Assembly (NCBI GenBank): GCA_002338655.1
Contig: DDIU01000021.1
Location: 1 to 64,000, forward strand
Source of the DNA: Flammeovirgaceae bacterium UBA1842
GTDB taxonomy: Bacteria; Bacteroidota; Bacteroidia; Cytophagales; Cyclobacteriaceae
DNA: 64,000 bases
Reading direction: 5' to 3'
Under the pieces are notes generated by a model that worked only from the letters and a program-made list of their open reading frames with translations, made no database searches and was not told the origin of the DNA. A program made the position numbers and the translations under genes. Of the stretch, positions 50,128 to 58,531 are shown one piece after another (position 1 is the stretch's first letter; each line of letters begins with the position of its first letter).

Positions 50128-52317
50128 ATGAACAAACTGCAAGTAGAGATACGGGAAAACCTACATCCACGGCAAGCCCGAAGGGTTGAACAAATTTTGA
50201 GCAAAAAAAATGGTATCCGCTACGCTTCCATTTCATCTTCTGGAGTAATACATGTAGAGTGGGATACCAACCAAATGGCTCAGCTTGATATTATAAATTT
50301 CATCAAAAAATTAGATTTACATATCATTACTGTAAAAAATACCGATGAGCATTCACACCAAAAAGATAGTGACCATAGCCATTCTTTTCTCCACCTTTTT
50401 GGTGAAAACACTGGACTTTATTATTCCCTCATTAGTGGTGTATGCTGGATTTTGGGAATTACCTTTTCCTTTACCGCAACTCCAGAATATATAGCCACTA
50501 CCCTTTTTATTATTGGAGCTATTTTCGGAGGGATTTTCACTTTCTCAACCGCTGGGAAAGATTTATTAAGAGGAAAGTTTGAAATAGATTTTCTAATGCT
50601 GTTTGCAGCTATTGGTGCTGCCATTTTAGGCCACTGGGGAGAAAGTGCTTTACTTCTCTTCTTGTTTAGTTTGGGACATGCCTTAGAGCATTATGCGATG
50701 AAACGGGCTCGTAAATCTATTTCAGCCCTGTCTGACTTAGCTCCACCAATGGCCCTTGTGAAATACAATGGTGAATTGAAAGAAATACATATCGAAGAAC
50801 TTAAAGTAGGCGATATTATTGTAGTAAAACCCAATTCCAAAATAGCTGCTGACGGAGTAGTTATTAATGGAACAAGCCCTGTCAATCAAGCATCAATAAC
50901 TGGCGAAAGTATGCCAGTCACTAAACACCCAAGCCTCAACTGGCAAAATGAAATCGAAATTAAAAAGCTGCGTCCCGAACATCAGGTTTTTGCGGGCACA
51001 ATAAATGGAAATGGAGCGCTGGAAATCAAGGTATTAAGGGAAACAAAAGATAGTACGCTATCCCGATTAATTTATTTAGTAAAGGAAGCCGAAACACAAA
51101 AATCGCCCACGCAACACCTCACTGATAAATTTGAGAAATACTATGTTCCTTCTGTATTGGTTTTGGTGATCATTTTATTATTCGCTTTTCTCCTTGTAGA
51201 TGAAACATTTGAGCAGAGTTTTTACAGAGCTATGTCAGTGTTGATAGCTGCTTCACCCTGTGCATTGGCCATTTCTACACCAAGTGCCGTACTGGCAGGA
51301 ATTGCACGTGCAGCCCGACAAGGCGTATTGATTAAAGGTGGCCGCCCACTCGAAGACTTGGGTGAAATAAACGCCATTGCATTTGATAAAACAGGTACAC
51401 TAACCGAAGGTAGACCCACCTTGACCCATGCTATTCCATTTGGTGCAACAACTAAGGAACATCTATTAAAAGTCGCTGTTTCGGTGGAGGCGTTAAGTGA
51501 CCATCCTTTGGCCGAAGCGATTGTAGTTGGGGGTAGAAAGGAATTGGGAGATATCGATATTCCAGTAGCAGAAAATCTAAAAGCCCTAATTGCAAGGGGC
51601 ATCCAAGCTGATTGGAGTGGAAGCTTGATCCATATTGGTAACCGTAGACTTTTTGAAGAATTGACTGGGGCTCCAGTGCCTGAGGAAATTAATCTACAAA
51701 TGTCGGAACTCGAATCAGGTGGGCACACTGCCATGATTGTACATCAAGATGATGCTTACTTGGGTATTATTTCTGCTATGGATGTTGCCCGTCCTGAAGC
51801 AATCCCAACCTTAGCTGCTTTGAAAAAGATGGGGATTAAGCGGATGATTATGCTTACAGGAGATAACCAACTAGTGGCCAATGCAATTGCTAAAAACATA
51901 GGAATAACCGACCCCATGGGTAGTTTACTTCCTGAAGATAAGGTAACGGCTATAGAGCAGCTACAAGAACAAGGCAGCGTAGCAATGGTTGGAGATGGTG
52001 TAAATGATGCTCCAGCAATGGCAAAAAGCACAGTAGGCATTGCAATGGGCGCAGCGGGTTCAGATGTTGCCTTGGAAACAGCAGATATAGCATTGATGGC
52101 CGATAAACTAGATAATCTTCCGTTTGCAATTGGCCTAAGTAGAAAAGCAAATCGCATCATAAAGCAAAATTTAATAATCAGTTTGGGGATGGTTGTTATT
52201 TTAGTTCCTTTGACTATCATGGGCACCATAGCCATTGGGCCAGCTGTGGTAGGCCATGAGGGCTCTACAGTAATAGTTGTATTAAATGCTTTAAGACTGC
52301 TGAAGTATGATGCATAA
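50128..52317 (+). CDS. Heavy-metal P-type ATPase, P1B-4 subgroup
   Basis: A 729-aa inner-membrane metal-exporting ATPase. The membrane metal site is SPC at 376-378 (in place of CPC), and the last helix has HEGST at 710-714, the pair that defines P1B-4 pumps for Co2+, Fe2+ or Zn2+. Actuator TGE is at 258-260, the phosphorylated Asp420 is in DKTGT, and MVGDGVNDAPAMA completes the hinge. The first ~90 residues resemble a degenerate metal-binding domain ending in a His-rich segment EHSHQKDSDHSHSFLH. No metal-regulator gene is directly adjacent; the ArsR-like gene at 52457 is SdpR-type. Export of a divalent metal from the cytosol is inferred. Confidence 0.93.
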   Translation: MNKLQVEIRENLHPRQARRVEQILSKKNGIRYASISSSGVIHVEWDTNQMAQLDIINFIKKLDLHIITVKNTDEHSHQKDSDHSHSFLHLFGENTGLYYSLISGVCWILGITFSFTATPEYIATTLFIIGAIFGGIFTFSTAGKDLLRGKFEIDFLMLFAAIGAAILGHWGESALLLFLFSLGHALEHYAMKRARKSISALSDLAPPMALVKYNGELKEIHIEELKVGDIIVVKPNSKIAADGVVINGTSPVNQASITGESMPVTKHPSLNWQNEIEIKKLRPEHQVFAGTINGNGALEIKVLRETKDSTLSRLIYLVKEAETQKSPTQHLTDKFEKYYVPSVLVLVIILLFAFLLVDETFEQSFYRAMSVLIAASPCALAISTPSAVLAGIARAARQGVLIKGGRPLEDLGEINAIAFDKTGTLTEGRPTLTHAIPFGATTKEHLLKVAVSVEALSDHPLAEAIVVGGRKELGDIDIPVAENLKALIARGIQADWSGSLIHIGNRRLFEELTGAPVPEEINLQMSELESGGHTAMIVHQDDAYLGIISAMDVARPEAIPTLAALKKMGIKRMIMLTGDNQLVANAIAKNIGITDPMGSLLPEDKVTAIEQLQEQGSVAMVGDGVNDAPAMAKSTVGIAMGAAGSDVALETADIALMADKLDNLPFAIGLSRKANRIIKQNLIISLGMVVILVPLTIMGTIAIGPAVVGHEGSTVIVVLNALRLLKYDA

Positions 52318-52418
52318 AGTTGACAATCGATAATAAAAAGCACATGTGTTAAATGCTCCCATTATAACTTGAGAGAGGTATTACACATAACACTAAAAAA
52401 TTAAAATTTGTGATTTAA

Positions 52419-52450
52419 TTATATATTTAGATATTTGTCTAAATATATAA
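52419..52450. promoter_or_regulatory. SdpR-type operator: 13-bp perfect inverted repeat
   Basis: TTATATATTTAGA (52419-52431) and TCTAAATATATAA (52438-52450) form a perfect palindrome with a 6-bp spacer, ending 6 bp before the sdpR start codon. Its position over the start region fits autorepression by the ArsR-family protein encoded just downstream. Confidence 0.75.
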
Positions 52451-52456
52451 ATAGTT

Positions 52457-52786
52457 ATGAACGTAATTTTTAAAGCTATTGGTGACCAAACCAGAAGAAG
52501 CATACTTCAAATATTGAAGGAAAAAGATTTAAATGCAGGGGAAATTGCTGATCAATTTAAAATGACTAAACCTAGTATCTCTCATCATTTAGAAGTCCTC
52601 AAACGTGCTGATCTTGTTACCTCTAGGAAAGAAGGCCAGTATGTTATCTACTCAATAAACACCTCGGTCATAGATGATTTATTTCGATGGATTGCAGAAC
52701 TAAAAGTTAATATACATGAAGAAAAAACTAATACAAGAAATTCCGTTTTGGGCATTGATAATACTTCCAATCCTGCTTTTAAATAG
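52457..52786 (+). CDS. sdpR: ArsR/SdpR-family autorepressor
   Basis: A 109-aa winged-helix repressor: VIFKAIGDQTRRSILQILKEKDLNAGEIADQFKMTKPSISHHLEVLKRADLVTSRKEGQYVIYSINTSVIDDLFRWIAEL. No metal-binding cysteines are visible in the ArsR a3 helix, which fits the SdpR class that senses its partner membrane protein rather than a metal. In Bacillus subtilis SdpI sequesters SdpR at the membrane when SdpC toxin is bound. It overlaps sdpI by 71 bp in another frame. Confidence 0.88.
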   Translation: MNVIFKAIGDQTRRSILQILKEKDLNAGEIADQFKMTKPSISHHLEVLKRADLVTSRKEGQYVIYSINTSVIDDLFRWIAELKVNIHEEKTNTRNSVLGIDNTSNPAFK

Positions 52787-53366
52787 TGTATGGGAACGTA
52801 TTCCTAATGAAATCCCTCTTCATTATAACCTCTTAGGAGAACCTGATAAATGGGGAAGTAAAAATAGCCTATGGTGGATTTTCACCCTTGTTCCATTATT
52901 TGGTTATTTGTTATTATTGGTGGCTAGGAGTATTGATCCAAAGAAAAAACTCAGTCAAATAGGAAATAAATATTATTTGATAAGATTTGGGTTCAGCCTT
53001 TCCTTGACTGCCATCTTTTTGGCTATGCTTTATTCACTTGCCAGTCAGGCCAATAATTTTCAATCTTCTGTTTTTATCATTCTCGCTTTTCTTTTTATCT
53101 TCTTGGGCAACTATTTCAGAAACATAAAACCCAATTATTTTTTAGGTTTCCGGACCCCATGGGCATTGGAAAATGAACAAGTTTGGAGGTTTACTCATTA
53201 TCATTCAAGTGTAGTTTGGTTTATCGGGGGCATATCAATGTTAATCATTAACTTTTGGCGACCCATCACTGAAATCTGGCTAGCCAATTACGTCATTATC
53301 ATTATTCTCATCCTTGACCCTATCATTTATTCCTATATCAAGTATGTCCAATTAAAAAAGGTATAA
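52716..53366 (+). CDS. sdpI: SdpI-family immunity/signal membrane protein
   Basis: A 216-aa inner-membrane protein with about six helices and the DUF1648 opening FWALIILPILLLNSVWERIPNEIPLHYNLLGEPDKWGSKNSLWWIFTLVPLFGYLLLL, then the SdpI-type RNIKPNYFLGFRTPWALENEQVWRFTHYHSSVVWFIGGISMLII. In B. subtilis SdpI gives immunity to the SdpC killing factor and relieves SdpR repression. Its ATG is inside the 3' end of sdpR, implying coupled translation. No SdpC homologue is seen nearby. Confidence 0.9.
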   Translation: MKKKLIQEIPFWALIILPILLLNSVWERIPNEIPLHYNLLGEPDKWGSKNSLWWIFTLVPLFGYLLLLVARSIDPKKKLSQIGNKYYLIRFGFSLSLTAIFLAMLYSLASQANNFQSSVFIILAFLFIFLGNYFRNIKPNYFLGFRTPWALENEQVWRFTHYHSSVVWFIGGISMLIINFWRPITEIWLANYVIIIILILDPIIYSYIKYVQLKKV

Positions 53367-53368
53367 AC

Positions 53369-54289
53369 ATGAAGATTATTTCAATATCATTAGTTCTCCT
53401 ATACTCCACGCTGAATGTGTTCTCACAAGAAGAAATAAAATTATCTTCTACTGATGTTGATTTATATGCCACATTACTGCTTCCTGAAAAAGAAACCCAA
53501 AAAGTGATTTTAATAATTTCTGGATCAGGTGCAACAGATCGAGACGGTAACTCTAAACCAGGTTACGTTCATGACGGGTTAAAAAAACTTGCAGAAGAGC
53601 TTACCGAATTAGGATATGCAACGCTGAGGTATGACAAAAGAGGTGTTGGTAAAAGCGTTTCCAATTCATTAAAAGCCGAAAACCTCCGCTTTGAGCAGTA
53701 TGTGTTTGATGCAGGTAACTGGATATCTTTTCTAAATGAAAGGTTTGAAGATATAACCGTAATTGGCCACAGCCAAGGAGCTTTAGTGGGAATGCTCGCC
53801 ATACAAAATGTTAGAGTAAACAAGTTCATTTCATTAGCAGGATTGTCTGAAGATGCATCTACAACAATAAAAAGGCAACTGTCCAGTCAACCAAAATTTG
53901 TTTTGGAGCAGGCAATTCCCATACTAGACAGTTTAAATAAGGGGATCAAAGTTGATAGTGTACCCCAATATATGAATAGCCTATTTAACCCCAAAATACA
54001 GAACTACCTAATTTCATTTATGAAGTATGATCCAAGGGAAGAAATTAAAAAAATAGGTATTCCCATATTGGTTGTACAGGGCACTACAGATATCCAAATT
54101 ACGGTTGAGGGTGCCACTTCAATGAGCAATAATTCCCCATATGCAACATTGAGGTTGATAGATGGGATGAACCATGTTCTTAGGTCAAGTTCATTAGATA
54201 TCAATGAAAATATGGCTACCTATTCCAGTACTGAAAATCCACTGCACAAGGACTTGGTTAAGGTAATTGCCAATTTCATTGGTCAATAA
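53369..54289 (+). CDS. Exported alpha/beta hydrolase
   Basis: A 306-aa secreted protein (signal peptide ending NVFSQ near residue 18). The serine-hydrolase nucleophile elbow is GHSQG in DITVIGHSQGALVGMLAIQN, with an oxyanion-side segment SGSGATDRDGN and a late GMNHVLR that supplies the catalytic His. An Asp in VVQGTTDIQI can complete the triad. It begins 2 bp after sdpI and so joins the sdpRI operon. The substrate is unknown; a periplasmic esterase role is inferred. Confidence 0.88.
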   Translation: MKIISISLVLLYSTLNVFSQEEIKLSSTDVDLYATLLLPEKETQKVILIISGSGATDRDGNSKPGYVHDGLKKLAEELTELGYATLRYDKRGVGKSVSNSLKAENLRFEQYVFDAGNWISFLNERFEDITVIGHSQGALVGMLAIQNVRVNKFISLAGLSEDASTTIKRQLSSQPKFVLEQAIPILDSLNKGIKVDSVPQYMNSLFNPKIQNYLISFMKYDPREEIKKIGIPILVVQGTTDIQITVEGATSMSNNSPYATLRLIDGMNHVLRSSSLDINENMATYSSTENPLHKDLVKVIANFIGQ

Positions 54290-54307
54290 AATCATTACAG
54301 ATTACCC

Positions 54308-55336
54308 CTACTTCCCTGAGAGCATTTCTGAAATGAGCTTAGTGCTCTTAAACTGTTCAGCAAGTAATTTGAGCAATACCGTAATGGGGATGGACATAAT
54401 CAAACCAGGTATTCCCCAGATATAACCCCAAAGCATCAGCATTATTAAAATGGTGATCACGTTGATGGAAAATGATTTACCCATAAATATAGGTTCTAAA
54501 ATTGCTCCAAAAAGGACTTGAACCCCTGTTATAGTCAGAATGAACAAAAATAATATTGATGCAGCCTCTATTTCCACAAAAGCAAAAATAGCTAGGAGCA
54601 CAACCGTGATTACCGAGCCTATCATTTGAAGGAAATTGATCGCAAATGCAAACAAGCCCCAAAAGATGGGGAAGCTTATCCCAAAACCCCAGCAAGCAAT
54701 GCCAATGCCCACCCCTGTACATAAGCTTACAAAGAACTTTACTTTAATGAATCTGATCAAGTCCTTTTCTATTTTCATGAAGGTTTTGACCGAGGAAAAA
54801 TGATGTTTTAGAATGGTGTTGTTCAATACCTTTTGCATATCAATGGAACCTGCCAATAGGAGCACTACAAAGAATACCGTAGTGAGGGTCATGGAGAGGG
54901 TATTAGCTATAAAACCAACTGTTGGTACAAAATTTTTGACAATGGTGTCTTTTTTAATCACTGAATCCAACAAACCCTCCCCTTGCAAAAAATCAAAAGC
55001 AAAGAATACTTCAACTTTAGTCACCAGTACGGTCAGTTTATCATTTGCCTTTTCAAAAAACGTATGATCCGTTGCTAATATCTCACGACTTGAAAGTTCA
55101 ATCAATTCCCCACTCACCTTAAAAAAGGAGACGAGGATAAGTAGCACCGTGAAAATCCTTATAAATTTTGGTACTCCTTTCCTTTTAAACCATCTCATCA
55201 ATGGTAGAAAAAGTAATGCAATGAACATTGCGGAGAACAATGGAATGAAGATAAAAGAAAGCGTTTTAAGCAGATAAAACACCACTGGGATGACGAGAAT
55301 CAGTAATAATATATTTGTGGTTTTTCTATCGTTCAT
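54308..55336 (-). CDS. AI-2E family transporter (PF01594 permease)
   Basis: A 342-aa polytopic membrane protein with eight or so helices. The C-terminal family pattern is present: CTGVGIGIACWGFGISFPIFWGLFAFAINFLQMIGSVITVVLLAIFAFV, then GAILEPIFMGKSFSINVITILIMLMLWGYIWGIPGLIMSIPITVLLKLL. Members include autoinducer-2 exporter TqsA and various efflux-like permeases; the substrate here is unknown. It is convergent with the alpha/beta hydrolase gene, with only 18 bp between them. Confidence 0.9.
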   Translation of the reverse strand: MNDRKTTNILLLILVIPVVFYLLKTLSFIFIPLFSAMFIALLFLPLMRWFKRKGVPKFIRIFTVLLILVSFFKVSGELIELSSREILATDHTFFEKANDKLTVLVTKVEVFFAFDFLQGEGLLDSVIKKDTIVKNFVPTVGFIANTLSMTLTTVFFVVLLLAGSIDMQKVLNNTILKHHFSSVKTFMKIEKDLIRFIKVKFFVSLCTGVGIGIACWGFGISFPIFWGLFAFAINFLQMIGSVITVVLLAIFAFVEIEAASILFLFILTITGVQVLFGAILEPIFMGKSFSINVITILIMLMLWGYIWGIPGLIMSIPITVLLKLLAEQFKSTKLISEMLSGK

Positions 55337-55597
55337 TGGTTGTTAAAAATTCAGTCATCAAAGATACGCAGTAGCCGTTACAAGGTTCGGATTCAGATCA
55401 AGTATTTCGACAATGTAATTTCTTATTAAGGGCATTACTCCAAAGAATATATAATTCTATTTTTATATGAGGACAATTGTAAATAGTTAGCTTTACGTAG
55501 GTTATAAGGTAGATACTGTGACTTTTCTAGAGGTTAATGACCTTATTAGAAACTTAAAAAAAAGCACATAAAATAGAGGGTAAATTAATGATTAGAT

Positions 55598-56164
55598 ATG
55601 AAACGTGGAACATTTGTATTGTCGGCAATGACACTCTTTCCATTGAGCCTGTTTGCCAAAATTAAAAACAACTTTTTTATAAGAACAGAAAAGGGATTTA
55701 AGGTAAAGGCTGGTGACGCAAGATTTGGTGAACATTATAAAATGAAAGGCGTCACATTAAATAACCTAGACATAAAAATTTCGGGAGCGGACACTGAATA
55801 TGATTTGGCCGTATTTGAACAAACAGGGCTCACACCTTATGGAGGACCTCCGCTTCATATTCATCCTTTCCAAGACGAGTGGTTTTACGTTATTGAAGGA
55901 GAGTATTTGTTTCAAGTAGGTGACGACAAATATTCAATGACAATGGGCGACACCATTTTTCTTCCAAGAAATGTTCCTCATGCCTTCTTACAGTTGACAG
56001 AAAAAGGAAAGATGATCGTTTCTTATTTGCCTGCAGGAAAAATGGAAGCCTTTTTTAAGGTTACGGACAAGTGGACTTCACCACCTTCAAAAGAAGAAAT
56101 TGCTAAAGTTTTTGCAGATCATGATATGAAAGTTGTTGGTGCACCCTTGACAGTTGAAAAATAA
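55598..56164 (+). CDS. Cupin-domain protein with N-terminal signal
   Basis: A 188-aa protein. Residues ~1-21 are a probable signal peptide or anchor (GTFVLSAMTLFPLSLFAK). The cupin barrel follows: TEYDLAVFEQTGLTPYGGPPLHIHPFQDEWFYVIEGEYLFQVGDDKYSMTMGDTIFLPRNVPHAFLQL, with metal ligands His, His, Glu and His in the two cupin motifs. It may be a quercetin-dioxygenase-like or storage-type cupin; substrate unknown. It stands alone, with 261 bp of gene-free DNA upstream in which I saw no feature, and the repeat block downstream. Confidence 0.87.
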   Translation: MKRGTFVLSAMTLFPLSLFAKIKNNFFIRTEKGFKVKAGDARFGEHYKMKGVTLNNLDIKISGADTEYDLAVFEQTGLTPYGGPPLHIHPFQDEWFYVIEGEYLFQVGDDKYSMTMGDTIFLPRNVPHAFLQLTEKGKMIVSYLPAGKMEAFFKVTDKWTSPPSKEEIAKVFADHDMKVVGAPLTVEK

Positions 56165-56209
56165 AAATTGTAAGAATTGGAGAAAATTTAAATATGTACC
56201 CATTTTTAT

Positions 56210-56300
56210 AGAAAATGGTTAAAACCATTCTTCACGAAGCAAATGGGAAAACCGTAGGCTATATGATTTCAATTAACTCACCGTTTCAACGGTTTTTATT
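56210..56300. repeat. Degenerate copy of the REP-like repeat unit
   Basis: A diverged unit: GAAAATGGTTAAAACCATTC (near 56212-56231), AAATGGGAAAACCGTAGGCTATATG, and a CCGTTTCAACGG hairpin at 56281-56292. It lacks the long central hairpin of the intact units further downstream. Confidence 0.55.
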
Positions 56301-56305
56301 AATTA

Positions 56306-56393
56306 TTAAGCCCTCTCCAACACCTTTCTCGGCTCGTATTTAGCGGCCAACTCCGCAACGGCTTTAATATGCTCAGTTGATGCCACTGCCGCC
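56306..56393 (-). pseudogene. Fragment of the 3' end of a metH-like gene
   Basis: This stretch is homologous to the C-terminal coding end of the metH N-terminal-half gene at 57530, in the same orientation. Read on the minus strand it gives EHIKAVAELAAKYEPRKVLERA and a stop, against EHIKAIAELAAKYEPRKVLERV in the intact gene. Most differences are at synonymous third positions, which indicates that the fragment once belonged to a functional, diverged gene copy. It is flanked by the same CCGTTTCAACGG-type hairpins as the intact copy and is too short to encode a product. Confidence 0.8.
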
Positions 56394-56403
56394 TAAAAAA
56401 TAA

Positions 56404-56550
56404 ATGGTTGAAACCATTCTTTACCCATTTAAACCTATAGCCCACGGTTTTCACATTGTGATCCCTATGGGAAAACCGTGGGCTATAGGTGATACACATC
56501 ATTTGAACCGTTTTAACGGTTTATAATTTTAAAATAATTAAAATAATATT
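56404..56550. repeat. REP-like palindromic unit, copy 1 (upstream of the transposase)
   Basis: The unit carries AATGGTTGAAACCATT (56404-56419), a long hairpin with 18-bp perfect arms (56434-56451 and 56472-56489) around a 20-nt loop, and AACCGTTTTAACGGTT (56506-56521), followed by an AT-rich stretch leading into the transposase gene. Confidence 0.8.
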
Positions 56551-56584
56551 TTTTATTTTTTTTGTATATCACTTACATTAGAAT

Positions 56585-57019
56585 ATGCCACATTCATACA
56601 ACAAAATATGGATTCATGCCATTTGGGCAACCAAGGAACGAATGCCTTTCATATCAAAAAACGTTGAATCAAAGGTTTATGATTTTATGAAGCAGCAACT
56701 TATTGATTTGGGCTGTCCCGTTAGAATTATAAATGGCATGCCAGACCATGTCCATTGTTTATTTTTATTAAATCCCCAAAAAGCCATTGCAGATGTAATA
56801 AAACAGGTTAAGGGAAGTTCATCCCATTTTATTAACGAGCAAAATTTGATCGAAGATAAATTTGCATGGCAAACGGGTTACGCCTCCTATTCGGTAAGCG
56901 AATCCGTTGTTGAAAAGGTATTTCAATATATTCGTAATCAGAAAGCACATCATGCCAAAAAGACATTCCAAGAAGAACACGATTCATTTCTGAAATTACA
57001 TGGGGTTAACGATAAATGA
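56585..57019 (+). CDS. IS200/IS605- or RAYT-like Y1 transposase
   Basis: A 144-aa single-strand DNA transposase of the Y1/HUH class. The HUH motif is His55-Val-His57 in GMPDHVHCLFLL, and the catalytic tyrosine is probably Tyr115 in VFQYIRNQKAHH. The N-terminus (KIWIHAIWATKERMPFI) and IKQVKGSSSHFINEQNL, then FAWQTGYASYSVSE, are typical. The gene is intact and sits between two near-identical palindromic units, as for REP-associated tyrosine transposases that move short palindromic repeats. Whether it is a mobile IS or a domesticated RAYT cannot be judged here. Confidence 0.9.
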   Translation: MPHSYNKIWIHAIWATKERMPFISKNVESKVYDFMKQQLIDLGCPVRIINGMPDHVHCLFLLNPQKAIADVIKQVKGSSSHFINEQNLIEDKFAWQTGYASYSVSESVVEKVFQYIRNQKAHHAKKTFQEEHDSFLKLHGVNDK

Positions 57020-57042
57020 TTTCAGGTGTTATTCTATATAAT

Positions 57043-57195
57043 TAATGGTTAAAACCATACTTTCCCATTCAAACCTATAGCCCACGGTTTTCACATTGTG
57101 ATCCCTATGGGAAAACCGTGGGCTATAGGTGATACGCATCATTTGAACCGTTTTAACGGTTTATGATTTAAAATAATTAAAATAATATTATTTAT
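57043..57195. repeat. REP-like palindromic unit, copy 2 (downstream of the transposase)
   Basis: A near-identical copy of the unit at 56404, offset by 640 bp across the long hairpin (arms 57074-57091 and 57112-57129). It also contains the AACCGTTTTAACGGTT element and the same AT-rich tail. Confidence 0.8.
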
Positions 57196-57206
57196 TTTTT
57201 TATATA

Positions 57207-57296
57207 GCCATTTGGGCAACCAAGGAACGAATGCCTTTCATATCAAAAAACGTTGAATCAAAGGTTTACAAATTTATGAAGGTTAACGATAAATAA
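57207..57296 (+). pseudogene. Internally deleted copy of the transposase gene
   Basis: About 75 bp match the 5' region of the intact transposase gene (from GCCATTTGGGCAACCAAGG, equivalent to 56618 onward) and then jump to GGTTAACGATAAAT, equivalent to the gene's end at ~57005. About 310 bp are missing, so no transposase is encoded. With the flanking units it looks like a non-autonomous derivative of the same element. Confidence 0.85.
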
Positions 57297-57321
57297 TTAC
57301 GGGTGCTGTTCTATATATTAA

Positions 57322-57520
57322 ATGGTTGAAACCATTCTTTACCAATTTAAATCATATAGCCCATGGTTTAAACCATGGGCTATGAGGCATTTGCTAAATG
57401 GGTAAAACCATTGATTTTAAATTTAAAAAACATTTAACCCACGATTTTCACATCGTGATCCCTAAGGAAACCATGGGCTATATGATTAGAATTATTCCAT
57501 TTAACCGTTTCAACGGTTTT
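57322..57520. repeat. Degenerate REP-like unit(s) with a perfect 28-bp palindrome
   Basis: AATGGTTGAAACCATT near 57322-57336 begins a third, degenerate unit. ATAGCCCATGGTTT/AAACCATGGGCTAT at 57356-57383 is a perfect 28-bp palindrome. A further degenerate hairpin (AACCCACGATTTTCACATCGTG, 57436 on) and CCGTTTCAACGG (57504-57515) follow, ending 15 bp before the metH stop codon. Confidence 0.7.
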
Positions 57521-57529
57521 AATTAATTA

Positions 57530-58531
57530 TTAAACCCTTTCCAACACCTTCCTCGGCTCGTACTTTGCTGCCAGCTCCGCAATGGCTTTGATATGCTCAG
57601 GCGTGGTGCCACAGCAGCCACCAATAATATTGATAAGGCCCTCATCTAAAAACTCTTTGATCTGAGCGGCCATTATTTCTGGCGTTTCATCGTACTCCCC
57701 AAACTCATTCGGTAAGCCAGCATTAGGATGCGCACTCACCAGAAAGCTCGATTCTTTGGATAAAACTTTCAGGTATTGTCGCAACTCCTTTGCTCCCAGC
57801 GCACAGTTTAAGCCAATGCTCAGCAATGGCATGTGCTCCAAAGAAATCAAAAACGCATGGGTGGTTTGGCCTGACAAGGTGCGGCCACTGGCATCAGTAA
57901 TAGTGCCGGATACCATGATGGGAATATCCACCCCCTCCTCTTCCATTAGTTCAGCAAGGGCAAATAAAGCCGCTTTGGCATTCAGGGTATCAAATACCGT
58001 TTCTACTAAAAAAATGTCCACGCCACCCGCTAACAGGCCTTTGGCTTGGGCTTTATAGGCTGTACTCAACTCTTCAAATGTAACGGCCCTAAATCCCGGG
58101 TTGTTGACATCTGGTGATAAGGAGGCCGTTCTGTTGGTCGGTCCCATAGAACCCGCCACAAAACGAGGTTTGTTCGGTTCACGTGCCGTAAAATCATTGG
58201 CCACCTCCTTAGCTATTTTTGCAGATTGGTAGTTTAACTCATACACAGCATCCTCTAAATGGTAATCGGCTTGGGCAATGGTCGTGCTACTGAATGTATT
58301 GGTTTCGGCAATGTCAGCACCGGCTTTAAAATAAGCCGAATGAATGCCTTTGATAATATCCGGTCGGGTGATACTAAGCAGGTCGTTATTACCTTTTAAT
58401 GGATGCCCGTGGTTTTTAAACTGTTCGCCTCTAAAATCAGCCTCCTCCAATGTATGCCGCTGAATCATTGTGCCCATGGCACCATCCAAAACTAGAATTC
58501 TTTCCTTTAGTATCTCTTTAATCATAATCAT
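57530..58531 (-). CDS. metH: Homocysteine S-methyltransferase domain protein (N-terminal half of split MetH)
   Basis: A 333-aa protein corresponding to the first domain of cobalamin-dependent methionine synthase. It has RILVLDGAMGTMIQRHTLEEADFRGEQFKNH near the start, IGLNCALG (zinc-ligand Cys), and the GGCCGT motif with two more zinc cysteines in INIIGGCCGTTPEHIKAIAEL. The missing folate, cobalamin and activation domains are expected on a separate polypeptide in Bacteroidota; that gene is not in this window. The frame is complete and ends just before a repeat block that also holds a second, diverged copy of its 3' end. It overlaps the upstream barrel gene by 4 bp, making a translationally coupled operon. 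Confidence 0.9.
   Translation of the reverse strand: MIMIKEILKERILVLDGAMGTMIQRHTLEEADFRGEQFKNHGHPLKGNNDLLSITRPDIIKGIHSAYFKAGADIAETNTFSSTTIAQADYHLEDAVYELNYQSAKIAKEVANDFTAREPNKPRFVAGSMGPTNRTASLSPDVNNPGFRAVTFEELSTAYKAQAKGLLAGGVDIFLVETVFDTLNAKAALFALAELMEEEGVDIPIMVSGTITDASGRTLSGQTTHAFLISLEHMPLLSIGLNCALGAKELRQYLKVLSKESSFLVSAHPNAGLPNEFGEYDETPEIMAAQIKEFLDEGLINIIGGCCGTTPEHIKAIAELAAKYEPRKVLERV

Noticed and set aside
51222..52343. Long minus-strand frames (170 and 195 aa) within the P1B-4 ATPase gene
   Set aside because: They are antisense to a well-conserved ATPase with all catalytic motifs and carry no recognisable domain.
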